Source: Tubulanus polymorphus (Eukaryota > Nemertea > Palaeonemertea > Tubulaniformes > Tubulanidae). From it: a stretch of DNA of 64,000 nt. Shown piece by piece: positions 25,901-40,900 of the stretch. The notes below the pieces were generated by a model. That model had not been told where the DNA came from, searched no databases, and saw nothing but the letters and a program-made list of their open reading frames with translations. Made by a program: the position numbers and the translations under genes. Location of the stretch: NCBI RefSeq assembly GCF_964204645.1, contig NC_134029.1, forward strand, positions 3,419,001 through 3,483,000, in the 5' to 3' direction. Position 1 is the first letter of the stretch. The number at the start of each line of letters is the position of its first letter.

Positions 25901-28900
25901 GCCGCCAATGTTTATGAACCCTTCATACGTGTAACGGCAAGTCTTCATAAAATATCAAAATAAAAACCTCTGACATGATTTCGTGGTTTATCTGTTTGTG
26001 TCCGTGGGGCTTTGATCTCTAAGGCGGTCGCCCTTGCAAAGATTCGATTTCGGAACCTCCGCCGTCTGAGGAGTAATCAAGTGTTCACGCTAACCAGTTG
26101 GGACTGAAACGTACGACGGTACAAAACGTCACACTTGAACAGACGTGACTTTTGTCGAAAAATGGCTTAAATCTCAGGATCCAGTTCCACAGTCATGAGT
26201 AAGAGTTAACTCTGAGTTAAAATCAGTTCATTTTCAATGAGTTAACTCTGAGTAAAATCTTAACTCACAACTGTGGAACTGGGTCCATGACTGGTGTTAG
26301 AATGGTTGTTAGAACGGCCTTAGAACAAAGATGGTGTTTGAGTGGTCCTATTTCTAAGACGACTTTGCAACTGACCCCGGGTGAATTGCTGACGTTATCA
26401 TATTTCGTTTGAATCTTGAAACCATAACTTTCACGATGGTTGTCGATCGAAACAATAAACAAAAAGTTTTTGCAAATTGTGAAACTACTAACGAGAGTCA
26501 CGAGGTGACCTTCATCAAGTGATTCGACAATTTGATTAAGATTAACAATGAAAAATTGAAAATGTAACTAAGTTCAACGCAGAACTTCGAGAACTTCACC
26601 TCCCCCGCAATATACGTACGTAACTTTTTTTAAACTTAAGGAAACAGGTGAAGAAAAACTTGGAAGAATCTCTATCAAATTCCGAGTTGAACATTTTTCT
26701 CTTGTTTCCTTTCTTCTGATTTTCTTTTATTCAATTTTTATATCAGCACCTGGCATCTGTGTAAATATAAAGGCAATCGATTCGAAGGGCAAACAATGAA
26801 CTAACCTCTGATCTTTTAAATTTCTTTAAATCGCATTGTCTTCCGCGCATAGACCCTAAAATAATGGCAGCCCCACATAACTTGCTTTATGCTTTACCTG
26901 ATAACTAAAATATTACCTCACTACTTTTCCATATCGAACATAATTCTATAATCGCTATAAATGTTTTTGAAGTCGAGGAATTTCTCCAAGTCGGTGATGA
27001 CTACACGTCTCGAACGGGCAGCGTTTACAAGTTGTTTTTGATTCATATGCAGCTGCGAAGCGATGTATGTTGGTTTGTGTTTCCATTTCATTGACTTTAT
27101 TAATCAGAATCGGAATCACCGGCGAAATTGAATGATATATTTTATTACGCCAGGTGTCTGTATGTTGAAAACGAAGGCAGTTACAATAGTCTGAAGAAAT
27201 TATACCCGCCGATATAGATAGGTTTTAGATTACCTCTTCACGTACAGCTGGTTACGTGATGATGCAATCAATGACTAAAACATAAGATTTCTTGATTCAA
27301 TTCGGTCTGATATTCATTGCAGTACTGCGTGATTTAGGCGTAGCAAACTAAACCATTGGGGTTTGAAACATTTTTGTTTTTCGTATCAAGAGCCTTGAAA
27401 AATGTATATACGTGACGACTTGTCAACCTGGATCTATTGATACAAAAGTCACGTATAGATGCAACTTTATTTTAGAATAAAGTATGAATACATTAAAATT
27501 AATTCCATTTCAACGAGCTGCCCGTGAAAACTTGAAAGGTAATACATATATCGAGTATTTTGAATAATTAAAAACCCACATACATCATGATTTATAATGG
27601 CCTGAAATAGCACTTGATATCCGTGAAGTGTTCGAATACATGTAAACTCGCACTTACTGATTCAATTACTATATCACCTCTTCAGAATATTCAAAATCCC
27701 AAAAACTCATCACTCCATATTGAATCATTAGTGAAAACATTATAGATAACAAACTAGTTTTATATTCACACCCTAGTGACTATTTTCATATTTCAAATTT
27801 TCAACTGTTATATGCATAGGAGTCTGACTGTATCAAAACTTTTCTACAAATAGAACATGATTTTTTCTGATCAATAATTATAAACAAATGATGTACGTAT
27901 CGCGAGCAGGTGCGACCCAACTAATTCAACGGCCTTGGCAAACAGACGTCATTCGAAACACCACTTTTAAAGACAATGGGAATTCTTTATAGCGACGCTG
28001 ATGACACTTAATTCTTTCATTATGAGATGACTTTCAAAGGTATAACCGCTATTTGACGAGTGAGCTACCGAACGATCTCTTCACCTTGTTTTTTGCGTGT
28101 TTTGTGAAATGAACAATTATAAAACTGCAACTTAAAAACAATGATGAGAACTTCTCCGAAATCACGATCCATATCGTGTTAGTTTTCAAGAGCTCGACGA
28201 TTGTTGCGATTTTGGTGACAATAAAAGTTCGCATCCGATAGTTGGATAGGAGACGCACGTGAAAAATTAATGAATTGAGCTGTGGATTCATCTGAATGCC
28301 CTGAAAGACCTCTCGACTAAATCATTGCCTCAAAAACGACTCGTTTAGTGTCCTTGTTTGAATGTATTAGATTTTGGGGATTTTAGATCGTAGAATGTGT
28401 AGAAAGATAAACTGTAGATGCAAAAAACACTGGAAAATTCAAGATCTTTTGAAATCATCTGAATTGTCTGCGCTTCATCAACGTCCGCTGGCCTTGACCT
28501 ACTGGAAATGCGTTCTTCGTTGTAAACTATCGAATGTTTGGTGTTCAACGCAGTAATTCAATCTAAATCTGATTCGTTTTTTCACGTATTTGATAAAATT
28601 ACTCGCTACCTGCGCGCCCCGTGCCGATTAGATCGGCCACTTCAATTTGGAGAGCTTTTGTGTGAACTAACGTGTACAAGTTTCTCGCTCGTTTTTTTTA
28701 TCGTATGGCGCACATATATACATAATTCACTACGTCGGTTATATACTACTCAAGTGCAAAATGTCTATCAAAAATTCCGAACGGAATTTTTTTTCACTTT
28801 CATTTCTTTCCGATCTCTTTTATATAATTTTTTCGATATCGCTTCACGTCAAATGTGTTTATAGAAGCGAAAGCGTTCGATTCAAGAGCCGAACGAAATC

Positions 28901-31900
28901 TTCTCTCAATATCGTATCATCTCATTTCAATTGCATTGTTGTCTTTCATTGTTGTCACTTTGTTAGATGGGGCTATCAGAGCTATGATAAATTTCGTTTA
29001 TGCAACAACGTAAATATTTTGTTAGATTCAAGATCGTATTTCACGTGATGTAAACCACAAACGAAGTTTGACTTATACAAGAGGTATCACTTTGAAGTTT
29101 ACTGTAATCAAAAATGCGATCATTCAACTGCGGAACTTATGATTCCCATAGGTTTAATACATGCCTCCCGGGACTGTAATAACATTTTTAAGTTCAAACT
29201 TCTGATGACAGCGGGATATTAATTACCGTACCTATTTCGATCATTAGTTTTTTTAAAGAGACAGAAATAATGCGTGTAACTTAAATAATGAAATACTTGG
29301 CGAGCATTTTTTATGCAACGTGTTGTTTATTTGTAGGCTCCGTAAGGAGTCTCTCCTCGACTCGCTCGCCTCTAAACCTCCACGTTATAATGAAACCAAC
29401 TCCCATCTAATGCGGCAGCACTTGAGGTTATTTTTCCATTCAATTAATCACCGACGCTCGTTTTTTTCTGCCGATGGAAACAGACGCAGCAACTGTTGCG
29501 CGGTAGGGATTTGATAGCGTTGGAAATCATTTCATGAGAAAGGTTTGGTATTCATTTGAAAGAAAAATATAATGCATATGTTAAAAACTTTCTCTCTCTC
29601 TCTTCTCTCACTGTTGTTCGCGTGTTGTAATTAACTCGGCAAAAAGTCGACTAAGTGCCCTTCTCAGAGAAACCCTAACTATAAAGTGGCAAAGGTGAAA
29701 CAATGTAGTTTCATTTAAACGGCAAGCATTTCAGGTCTCAAAATCCATCAAAGTTCATTTCCAAACGATCTCATAGAAAGTTCTTTTTACTTTCGCATAG
29801 CTACAGGTCCCGAAATACATGTAACAATAGAAAGTATTTTCTTTTAGTAGAGACCTAAACGAAAAGACTTATACTTAATTATTTGATGTCAGTAAATGAA
29901 TACACATGTGCTTAAATATTTCTCAGGCACAAAGAAGTTATGATGATGTCCTAGTTTGGAACCTTCATAAAAATAGGATCAGAAATGCGCAACAAAGAAT
30001 ATTTTATATCCATTTTAACTAAACTCGTTGACATGTGTTCACTCTGTGGTTTTCACACAGATTAACCGATCAGCTGTTGTTATGTCGAGATAGATCAGTG
30101 TAAATCTCAGGTCTCGAAGAGGTTCACAGATTAATTAAAACAGAAAGTGAAAAAAAACACCCAACTAGGACATCCAAGATATTTATTTTTCTCATCGGAG
30201 CTTGTGGCAAAACAAAGGATATCGGTTTTGATAAATTACAGTACTGAGCTGCGCTTTGATAGAGAACCCCACTTGACTCCGAGAAATGGATAAGAATGCA
30301 ATAAAATTAGCTCCTGTCTCGTTTGACCGATCCCAACGATCCCTGAGACAAACTCCAGTCCGCAATTAAACTGATAAAAAACGGGGTCAATCATTTTATT
30401 GCTTAGCACTTGACCAACAGACAACTGTGTCGCAAATTGTTAATTCGGTTGAGGGTAATTTAGAAAATAAAATCATAAATAGGCGAAGATAAGGAAGCGA
30501 ATTGTTGACAGTTGTTTTGAGATTAGAAGTGCATAGAGATTTCGATTCAAACAACGAATTGGGCTTTACGGCAAACAACTAAAATTGATAGGAAATCATT
30601 GAACGGTGTTGTGTAACGGTGTAGTACCCGTTTATCACACTTTCCCGCTCATTTCGAAACGTTCAAAACCGAGGTTTCTTTTCCCGAAAAAGCCATTATT
30701 TTCGACATCAAACTTTTACAGAGAATTCGTTGTAAACACATTTGCAAACGCCCGATACTAGCGCTGGGTCATTGCTACTTTAGAGGAAAACGTTGATCAT
30801 TTCAATTACGAATGAGTTCAAGCAACTGGCAAATCTTCGGGCTTTTAATCTAATCATAAATCATTGGAACTGAGAGAAACAGCTGAGTTTTATATGCATG
30901 TGTGTTATGTGTTAGTCAGTTTGATATCGGTGAAATAATTAAATCTTCCGAGCTTTCAGTTTCATGTTTATCTGTGATTGATGTTTGCATTATATACATA
31001 CACGATGGAATTACATTCACTCGATCCTATTCTCGAGTTGTGTAATCTATCGCTCTCGATAAATTCGTTAAAATAAGTCGAATCATTGATGTCTTACTAC
31101 GTCACAAAAGGAATTAAACTGCCATCAGCATATCACCTTATTTACCTGATCTTGGCGACTGTAACAAGATGCTCTGAGTGAGATCTCTTCGGCGGCCATT
31201 CAACGCTCCTTATAGGTTAGATATAACTATTCAATCAAAATTAGTTCATTTCAATTACTACAGCGATACAGCTAAATTCAGGAACCAGTTCGACACTGTC
31301 GTATAGGTATGTTTACGATATGATTCACCCCACGGACCAGCACGGACCAGCACGGACCAGCACGGACCAGCACTTGTGTTTGATTATGTGGTAACCATTA
31401 ATCACGTTATGATACACGAGTGCCAATAAAATGTGATAAACTCGATCTAACTATACGTTCAATACGTAAAAGTTACTCGATCGTTTTGATAGCTTAATCT
31501 TCTGACTCCATCACCAGGTTCAAATTAGAAACTGGACTCCAGAGTCCTATTATTGGGTTGGGGTTAGTTGGTTGGTCAGAGTTGGGAGATAAGGGAGAGG
31601 GTTGTTAATCAGTTATCGGCAGTGACTCCTCGGGTTTTATCATTAGTATAAGGCTAAACAAAAATGATACCTTGTTTCTCCGCAGCGGCCGGGTCATTTT
31701 TGTAAAATATGATAAAATTTATAAACAGTTCATTTCTATAGCGGCCGGGTCTGTTATGGTAAAATTGATCACGATTTTAAAAAAAGCAATGTATAGGGTA
31801 GATAGGCGGCCGGCCGGGTCAACATTTAAGCTCAGCAGAGCGGAGAAACAAGGTATCAATTTTGTTTAGCCTAAGCATGGACCCTTAAACGATGGTATAA

Positions 31901-34900
31901 GGGAATTAGTTGGTTGATAAGTCTTGATAGGTCATTGTTCATACAGCTGCTGGACACTACTCGCTGTGCTGATCAGTAACTATTTTACATGCGGCTCAAT
32001 CTTGTCTTCATTATCAGTTCATCGCGGACAAAAAATCAAATAAAAACGTTACGAAACAAGAGTAGTAAGTATTTTATATGATGCTGTTGTTCCAATAAAA
32101 CAGCTGTCGATGTCGATTTCTCCCGTAGTTTCCTAAAGCCTTTCAGGTTTTAATTTCTCTCGCATCTGAAACTGGCGGCCATTAAACGCTACTTGGTGTC
32201 TAATACTTCTCCGCGCCATCGCAGCTGGTTCCTTTAATCCATCAAATAAAGAAAATCTTACATAAGTTATAAAAAAACTGATGCGCTGAGAGTTTCGCTC
32301 TTAAAAAAAACACGTCGGAATCTGAATGCGTTTAAAAGATTAGTCTCGTTCATTTGTGCGTATCCAACAGTTGGATTAACATTCGAATCGTGTTCCGGCT
32401 TACAACGGATTAGCAAATCAACGAATTTCAACTTTGATTATAGTCAATTGAATCAGCAGATGTTTTTTTATGAATCTTGCACCGATTGACCTCTACTATA
32501 TAGACCCCGAATATCACAAAATGTGTCGTTTAAATGAAAATCTCACAAGAACCAAGACAGTCAATATCATTGTAAATGAATCTTTGAAACAACTCCGCTG
32601 TAATCGGTTAAGTTAGATTTGAAGTTGAAATTAGTTTGTTTCCAATGTTTTATCCTTAGGAATATGGAACCTCGGCTCAAGGTTCCACGATTAGGCGAAC
32701 ACTTATAAAACAATTGGAAATGAACGTTTTGAGAGGAGTTAGGTAATCATACTTAGTGTTTAACGTATGGGAAGGAATCTCGAATATCTTCATATAAAAA
32801 TCTTATCGCACGGTGGTGGATTGTGAAAGTTAGCCGTGTTTTGCGGGGCAGTCTGTTCGGTAATCATGCGTGTTTTTAGGCTTGTTACGAAACTCGCTGC
32901 AGATAAAATGAAACATGCCACTGTTTATTGTTACCGTGTATTCATCCTGAGTCTGATATAAAATCGTATAAAACCCGTCCAGACTGCGAAGTGTTTATTG
33001 TGGAATATAAATACTTGGAAATTATATTTCTGCGCCCACCGTGTTACTGTAAGGGGGTCTTATCTTTTCTAAAGGGGAAGCATATTATCACTTCAACTGT
33101 GTCTACTGCATTCAGTCCTACGAGATAGTTTTTGGTTAGATTTGACTCTTAGAGCTAGAGTTCATTTATGGGCAACTGCGGAACGAACTGAATCCTGACC
33201 GGAAAACTAATATTAATCTCGGTATTCACAGTTAACAAATCAACTGTGGGTTTTCACTTGTGAACTGAATCCTGATTGTGATGAGTTCGGAATGGTGAAT
33301 TATATCTTAATCACTGAACCACAAAACGAAACTTCTGCACTGAGAACATCTGTATTTGATCACGACTATAATCTGATTATGTAGCTGAGTTTGATTTGAA
33401 CTTTTTTTTCGTTGTGCTGGCAGAAGAAATAACAGCGATTGATCTCAGTGAGCAGTTGATGAATAACGAGATCTAATCTCGCTGAAGAACATTACCTATC
33501 AACGCCCGGATCATTTATTTGTGGCCCGTGTAAAAAACCGTCTGTTTGGCCGCCACAAGCCGCCTGGTGAGGTCATCCTTGCGAGGTCACGCGAACGTTA
33601 CCTGATTCATCTAAATGAACTAAAAATGCATATTTGTAGATGAAACAAGACTCGTGATAGCCAGTGTAATATACGTATGAACTTTTCGAAAACATGAAAT
33701 AACTGATATTGTATGCGTTGAATGTGGCATTCGAAGGGGGTCATAACAATTTTGGTCTGGTTTTCACCAGGTTTATGTGAAGAACAATTAGAGCAAAGCC
33801 CCAAAAATTCATATAAAGGCGTCTTTATGAATAATTCATTTGATAGTACGTAAAGTCCTAAGTGGCTTACATCTAGTCGGAAGTTAATAACCTTTGTTAT
33901 AATGTGGTAATAAAATCCGGTAATTTTCTCTAGTAACAGAATGATATCCAGTTCTCACACCTGTTCAGCCGTGTCTAAAAGTCTCACTGATGGCTTGCTC
34001 TTTAAGCAGGAAAAAATACAAATTATTTCATATTTCGCGAACTCTTCTGAGAGTAATCATGTTGCTTGCGGCTATTATAACTAGAAAAAAGTCTCCATAA
34101 CGAGAAGACGTTTTGTGCATTGCTCGAAATAACAACTTTTTTCTCGTTATAACATATTTTTAACCATTAAAACGCATCTCGCTATGACGGATTTTTATAC
34201 GATTCCTGCCAGTTTTTCCTCCGTCTCTTTTTTCATCTTTCGAATTCTTTTTCTTCAAACCGTCTACAGAATTTCACATCTCGAATTTTTTCTCGGTTAC
34301 TCGCTGACTGGCGATAAATAAGTTCGTGTAACTTTATTTATTTCAGAACATCTCAGTAAACACATCGAGTTTTCCAACCCCAGACAGTTCGGCCAACTCC
34401 CCGTATAGTACGCCCAATGAACCTATCTAATGTCTCAGAAAAAAGTGTTAGAGTTTAATAAGATTTCAAAACAGTTTTCTGGATGTGAGCTCAGTCAGTT
34501 TAAAGCTGGCGCCGAAAATAGATCTCAAAATGATCGATCACTTTTTTATCTGTTTTTGTTCGCGCAGTTTCTATCATTGTTTTCCGTCATCATATTGAAT
34601 GAGCCGCCGCCAAAAGTTAAAAAATGCCATTCTTCAAACGAGAAACTGCTAGACAACAAAGGCTCGCTTCATCGCATTAGAAGCTGTTCAGGGTGTATCA
34701 GGATCTGACACCTCAGTAGAGGTTCTTTCCGTGACGTCACAGTGCGTCACGTCATCGTCAAGCGCAAGCGGCTAACTGAAGTAAATAGTCATATGACACA
34801 CAACTGACGACGCGTCGTGTCACTGAAATACCTCTATAGACAGCAGTAAGAAAAGTCTCCGAAAATATCAACCTACCAATCATTTACCGGTTGATTAAAC

Positions 34901-37900
34901 AATTAAGATGCCTTGAATAGTTGTATCGCGCGGGCAATTGAAATATTTCATTCATGGGAACAACAAATATATATAGATCATCCTCGGCTGGGGGTTCGTG
35001 GAAAACCCGATTTGATATACACGTAATAATCAAAAACAGTTTGCAAACAAAAGAATGTTTGCGGTTGTTAATGAGAGAGGAGCAGGGAGCCGGAAATAAT
35101 GAGTCGAGTAGGATTATCTGAATCAGAGAAATACGTGTATTATCAGTACAGATAAAAGGCCAAACGGTCGTTTAACACGGGTTTAACAGTTGCTAATTAT
35201 TTTGGGTATCGGATCTCACGATTTTTTAATGTTGACTGACATTTTTTTGATCCTGATGTTGATATCATCTTGTCAGTACCCGGTGATATTTGTTTTTTAA
35301 TTAGTTTCTTGCAGTTGCTGCGTCTGTCTTCGCTGTAAAGGTTAAAATGTGATAAGCGTGGGATTAGACATTTGTTTTGTATTTTGATAGCTGACCCTAC
35401 GTGCGAAAAAAAATGTACGTGTAGTTTCCAGCATTACATCGCAAAAAAGGTCCGCGGTTATCGTGTTTTAACATGAAATTGATGAGAATTTCGTTTCTTT
35501 TTTGATACCGTAAAAACTGTTACAATAATGTATACATCGATACCTAGTACACATTGGGTTCGTGTGAGTTGATGTGCACAACGTCATCAATATTGGAATT
35601 TCAAATGACAATTACAATTGCTTATACCTTAATCAATTGAATTTCATAACGCATACTTTATTTTTGATAAATTCTGATGATTATTTTTGAGATGTACACT
35701 GCGTCATCAATATATCGGGACTGGTTGCTGGTTGAAGACTGGTTTCCGGTCAGGGATCGATATTAAAATCCAGAATAACTTTATTGATCCTATCTATTGT
35801 CGGCAATATTAAGCAATATATATGTGTTATTTTACAAGGCATCAATAAACTTTCAAGTTAGTTTTCTTTCGTTAGAAATCGTGTGGATATAGAACAGATT
35901 TCTAACAATAAAAATCTCACTGGCGGCGTCTGTATCATTTTTTCTCATGTTCAGATCGCGGGTAAAATGATTCTGGAAGCAGTTGCATTAAATGTATCAA
36001 TTACTGATTCACATTGACAAGTAAGACTTGTTTAATATCAGCTGAAAACCTACCTCCTCGGCCAGCCAGGCCAAATACTAGTCATTCAGTGATTTGTTTG
36101 TGTACTGCAGCTTAGAAGTATTGAAGCAGAAATTTAAAAAAAAACCTCTTTAACAACCCTTTCAGTTATCTGAAAAGAAAACTGTTTCTTGAAAAGATGT
36201 TTTAAATTCGATTATCTTCGTTTTCTGCGGTGACACTACATTCTATTTATCTTCGTTCATCTATAAAAAGTGTTCATGTTTTTGCTGGATAATTTTATTA
36301 GTTTTCGCTGTAGCACACAGTGTTTCTCATCCTGCGAGTTGATATCGACCATAGTTAATTACAACCAACTTTGCAATTCCGTCACTCGTGGGACAAATAC
36401 AACAAATGAGTATGTTTTTGATAGGTCATTTTCATCATGATGATGGGTTACCACGGCATTAATCTTATATTCGGTGTGAACGGAATGATTTGAAAATTTC
36501 CCTCGATTTCCGAGTTAATTGGATTTTATCCCGAGTCCTCATTAAGCCCGCGCGATTCGGTCCCGTTTGGGGAGCCGACGTTCGGCCGTTATTCGCACGT
36601 CGTTCCATGACAAAACACCATGAAATCTCAATCAAGGTGGTCGCGAAAACGATGCAGATTAATTTCAGGTCTTCGTCGTCGTTTCAGCAACAGCAGACGA
36701 TGAATGTTCGGACGGTTATCAAGCGAATGAATGGATAATTAGTCCCCGTGGAATCCGCCAATTATTGGTTTCGGGATGATGTTACAGTTGCATCAAAAAT
36801 CGCCGGCGTTCGGTTACACAATCATATAGCTCCGAGAATCGGTGGAGAAGATTATACAGATGAATATTACAATCTATAACGAAATCGGAGCTCTGTTCAA
36901 TAAATCGTTTTCGAACAAAATAATGGCTACTTTTTGAACAGATGTCACTTTCGGTTAAAAATAAACACCAAAATGGCGATTGTGAATCGAATAAATGATA
37001 GTATTCTCTACGGACGGGAAATTAGCTCGATTCGTTGAGCTATGTTTGTATTTGATGATGTGATAATGACTAATGATGAACCTCTTTAAACATAACACCT
37101 CATAAAGTAGCTATATTAGATAATCATCATCATCATCATCATCCATTGCTGCACAACTTCAGTCATTCCCACCATTATATTTACCATTGCTGCTGCTGTT
37201 GTTGCTGCTCCGAATATTTTTGATTCGTTGATCGATGGGCGTCATGTGGTTTTTTGGTAGAGGATTTTGGTGGATTGGGATCAAAGCTGTCATAATAAAA
37301 CAGTAAATCAGTCGTTGGGTTTTTCAGATTTGTGGTGGGAGGTGTAGATTAATAGGTTTTTGTACTTCCCCAATGTTTGAAGAAATCTCGCTTCCGGACT
37401 TTTTTTCTCAATGCGGAGGATCAATCCTACTTCTTGAAATCGGGTATATAGTTTTGAATGAGCCACGGGATCATGCGCAGTACCACTGTAAATCTCGAAT
37501 TAGCGCTGATGAGAAAATAATTGATGACTTTCTTCCAGCGATGCGCGCCTAATTCACAGTGAATGAATGATTCAAAAATTCTAACCTACAAATCGTAAAA
37601 AGCGCTTTCATTAGAAAACAACTCGGCTCCGTCTCAATACGCTCGTGCGCAATAATAAATCCCGCCGAAAAATGCGAAGCAGATGTCCCGCAAGAAAAAA
37701 CCAAGTGCCGAGATGTCGAATCAAATTAGATGGGCCAAAATCGAAGAGGGGGCATAAAATTACTTTAGTCAAGATTGATGAGGTTTTATAGAGCGGCGAT
37801 TTCATTGGAAACATGTGTACTACGAGTATAAAACACGTGTTTTTAGCTGAAGCGTTGATTAGTGTTTTATTGTAACGAATTCCGAGCTGAGAAAGTAGCG

Positions 37901-40900
37901 CGCCGGTTGATTCATTTCTAATTACGCGTATACGTATTCATGAGCCTCGATTCGATCGGTTGTTATTTATTTACACGATGGTGCGATACGAGATTTATTT
38001 CGTTGTTTTTTAGACGGGGGGGTTACCGCTCAAATCAACCGCGAAGGACACCCAGGCCAGACCTACATTAACGATTTTATAACCGCGACCCCTTTATGCG
38101 TGTGAAATAGAAGAATCTAAATGAACCATGGAGTCTAAAACGATCGAAAAGTCCATTATAAACTGAAGAATTTATGGAACAAAAGATGATGAAAAGTATC
38201 ACTTTAACGAACACCTTCCTGCTGTTACTAATGAATTACAGCTTCTCGTTTCGACTTGGATCGAAACATAATTTCACCATTAAAAGAGGAATGCACATTT
38301 CTCCACACCCAGATGCACGCACGCGCAAACTAGAGATTTTCTTTTGTTTTTCAGCTTATAAAAGTCAAATGAGACAAGGTTAACTTGCAAAAAACTTCAA
38401 TATATGTAAGAAATATTCTCAACGAGTAGATCATCAGTCATACTTAGCTCTTAAAATCTGATAAAATGATAAATATATCCTGTTTTTGAATTGTTTTGAC
38501 GCAATTTTCCACTGTAGTGTTCTTTTAACATTTAGACCAACATGTTTACCTTCCGAGACGCGCATTTATCTATAAAGCTGTTTTTCGAAGCTTAGAATAA
38601 AGAAATACCAAAAATTCTAACTTTCGACAAGCTTTCGTCAGTGTAACCTTTAGGCATTTGGTTCAAGAATTGCGCCGAATTCAGCTGAATATTCCTAGAA
38701 ACGTTATGTATAAATAGTTGACCATTGATCGATGAAGGATCGTATGGGGTTACCTGTGTTTCCGACGGGCTTTTGATCGATTATAAAGAGGGCAAAATAC
38801 GTGAAAAATCTGACAACTCAATCAATATAAACAATGAACGAACGAGCATCAGACAGAGTTCGCTCGGAACCAAACGGATTAAACAAATGATCTATTATCA
38901 CTTGTAAATTCACTGGTGAATGTATATCAGCCGATAGCAGACGAATTTCTCTCGATAAACGTTAAAAAGAAACGATAATTCGGTTCCCACAGTTTTAAAA
39001 CTATTCGCTTTTTTTCTCTAATCATTTATTGTCTGTTTGGATGCCTCGGATGCGCGTGGGGGGATGGTTGATATAATCGTCTTTCCGATCGAATGATCTG
39101 TGGTGTATTCGTAGCCGCCAAGTTTCACTTGAAATTTCATCGGCCGCGTGTTAAGATAAATTAAATGGAAATATAAACCTCTAACTCTCGACGCGATCAG
39201 ACGTTACATATCGACTTGTTGCCGCAGAATTTCAATTTCTATTGCGCAACAATCGGCCTAGCAGAAGATAAGCGTCGCTTAGCGAGGAAAGTGAGAGTTA
39301 GATGTGTAAAATAATCGCTTTTTATCAAGTATTTATCATTTAAATTTGACATATTTGAGACTTAAATGTTCTAAAATAAAAACTCTTAATGTTCTTGTCT
39401 ATCAACTTGAAGAGGACTTAGGCTACAGTAACATTTATTTCCGACAATTTTTTTATGTGAAGCATACAAAGAGGGAGTGAAAAGAAGGAAGGAGGTAGAT
39501 TCTGGTTAGTTTTACTTTTTGAACATTTTTTTTCAGAATTACAGTACATCAACCCCGCCAGACTGGGGGAGAAAGTTCTTAAGAAATTATGCATCGGATA
39601 AATGGCTTCTAATGAAACAATGACTTCGTCTAAGACAGCAATATCAGTCGTCATAAATCGCATTTCACGGCGAAACTCTTTTGAATTATTTATCGTCTGA
39701 CGGCGGATCTAATGACGTTCATTCGAAAGAATTAAATCTTACCACCTACGTCTCGACACGTAACTCCTCACCGGGGTGACCCGGCAAGGCCAAAACTAAT
39801 CAGAAACCTGCCATCCTTCGAGATTCAAGTGTAAATCGCATTATCAATTACCCAACATTGTAAGTATCGGTAACCGCATTTTTGCCGATCTTCAATTTAG
39901 AGTCGTGGAAAGATGCGTCTCATTAAATTAACTCGGGTTACTTTGCCATTATACAGCCCGGTGTAATGCGTGCTATTGTCTAGTGACGGGTCCCCGCGCT
40001 CCCCAGCCAGTAGGATGATATGCGCGCCGATTTTATGACTCGAATACGATGGGGACTATTTATTTTAGTGGAATGACACGGGAGTAAATTACCTCACACC
40101 CGGATCGGCTCGACACACCTGAACCGGGCCGCGATCGTATGAACATCAGACGCTATCAGCGACCAATATCCAGCCATTTATTTATACAGCGAGTCTTTAA
40201 TCTCTGGGTACTGGCATATCACGTGACCCAGCAGCCGAGAAAATTGCCACTTTCGGTTTGATGATCGGCGAAAATCAATTTTCACGTCATTCGTTACATA
40301 AACAATGTCGTTTCCATTTACTACGAAAGATGAAGCATCTTTTGTTCTAGAGAATATGAATATCAGTTTTTTTCCCTAAAAATGGTTTTCTGCAAGTGTG
40401 ACTCGAGATCTTATAGCCCTTTAAGATTAATAATTGTAATATGTATTAGGAAAAACTGCATTTGCTCGCTGTTTCTTTGTAAAATTCTCGCGCACAGAAC
40501 TGAGCCCCAGAGCCGTCACCACGTAACAATAACGTGACCTTTTGTAGCATTCATGGCAAGCTGGTTTGTACAAGAATACTCGAAAACTGACCTATTTGGT
40601 CGATCTAAAGATTTAGCGTGAGTGGACACTGAAGGAATTCGTTGGTATCGCCTCGAACATGATCTGCCAGGGCCTTGGTCACTTAAAACTCTCATTCAAC
40701 ATTGAAGAGGTGCCCCGACAATATTCAGAGTAGGAGTAATAACGAATTGCATCGATCTCATAAAATTAATTCGAACCATTTTCTTTTTGGAAAGAAGGTG
40801 TTGATAGGTAATCAGATTTCTCGCAGCAAATTCCGAATCTTTTTCTTATGCTTGGCGTTTTCACGGAATGATGAGAGGAATTATTAGTGTAAGTTTTCTT

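Noticed and set aside
31331-31370. CRISPR-like array
   Set aside because: Units are directly adjacent 10-mers without spacers in a eukaryotic intron; simple tandem repeat.
36490-36738. 82-codon frame in a GC-richer part of ARID3 intron 3
   Set aside because: No ATG-supported gene structure, splice context or known motif.
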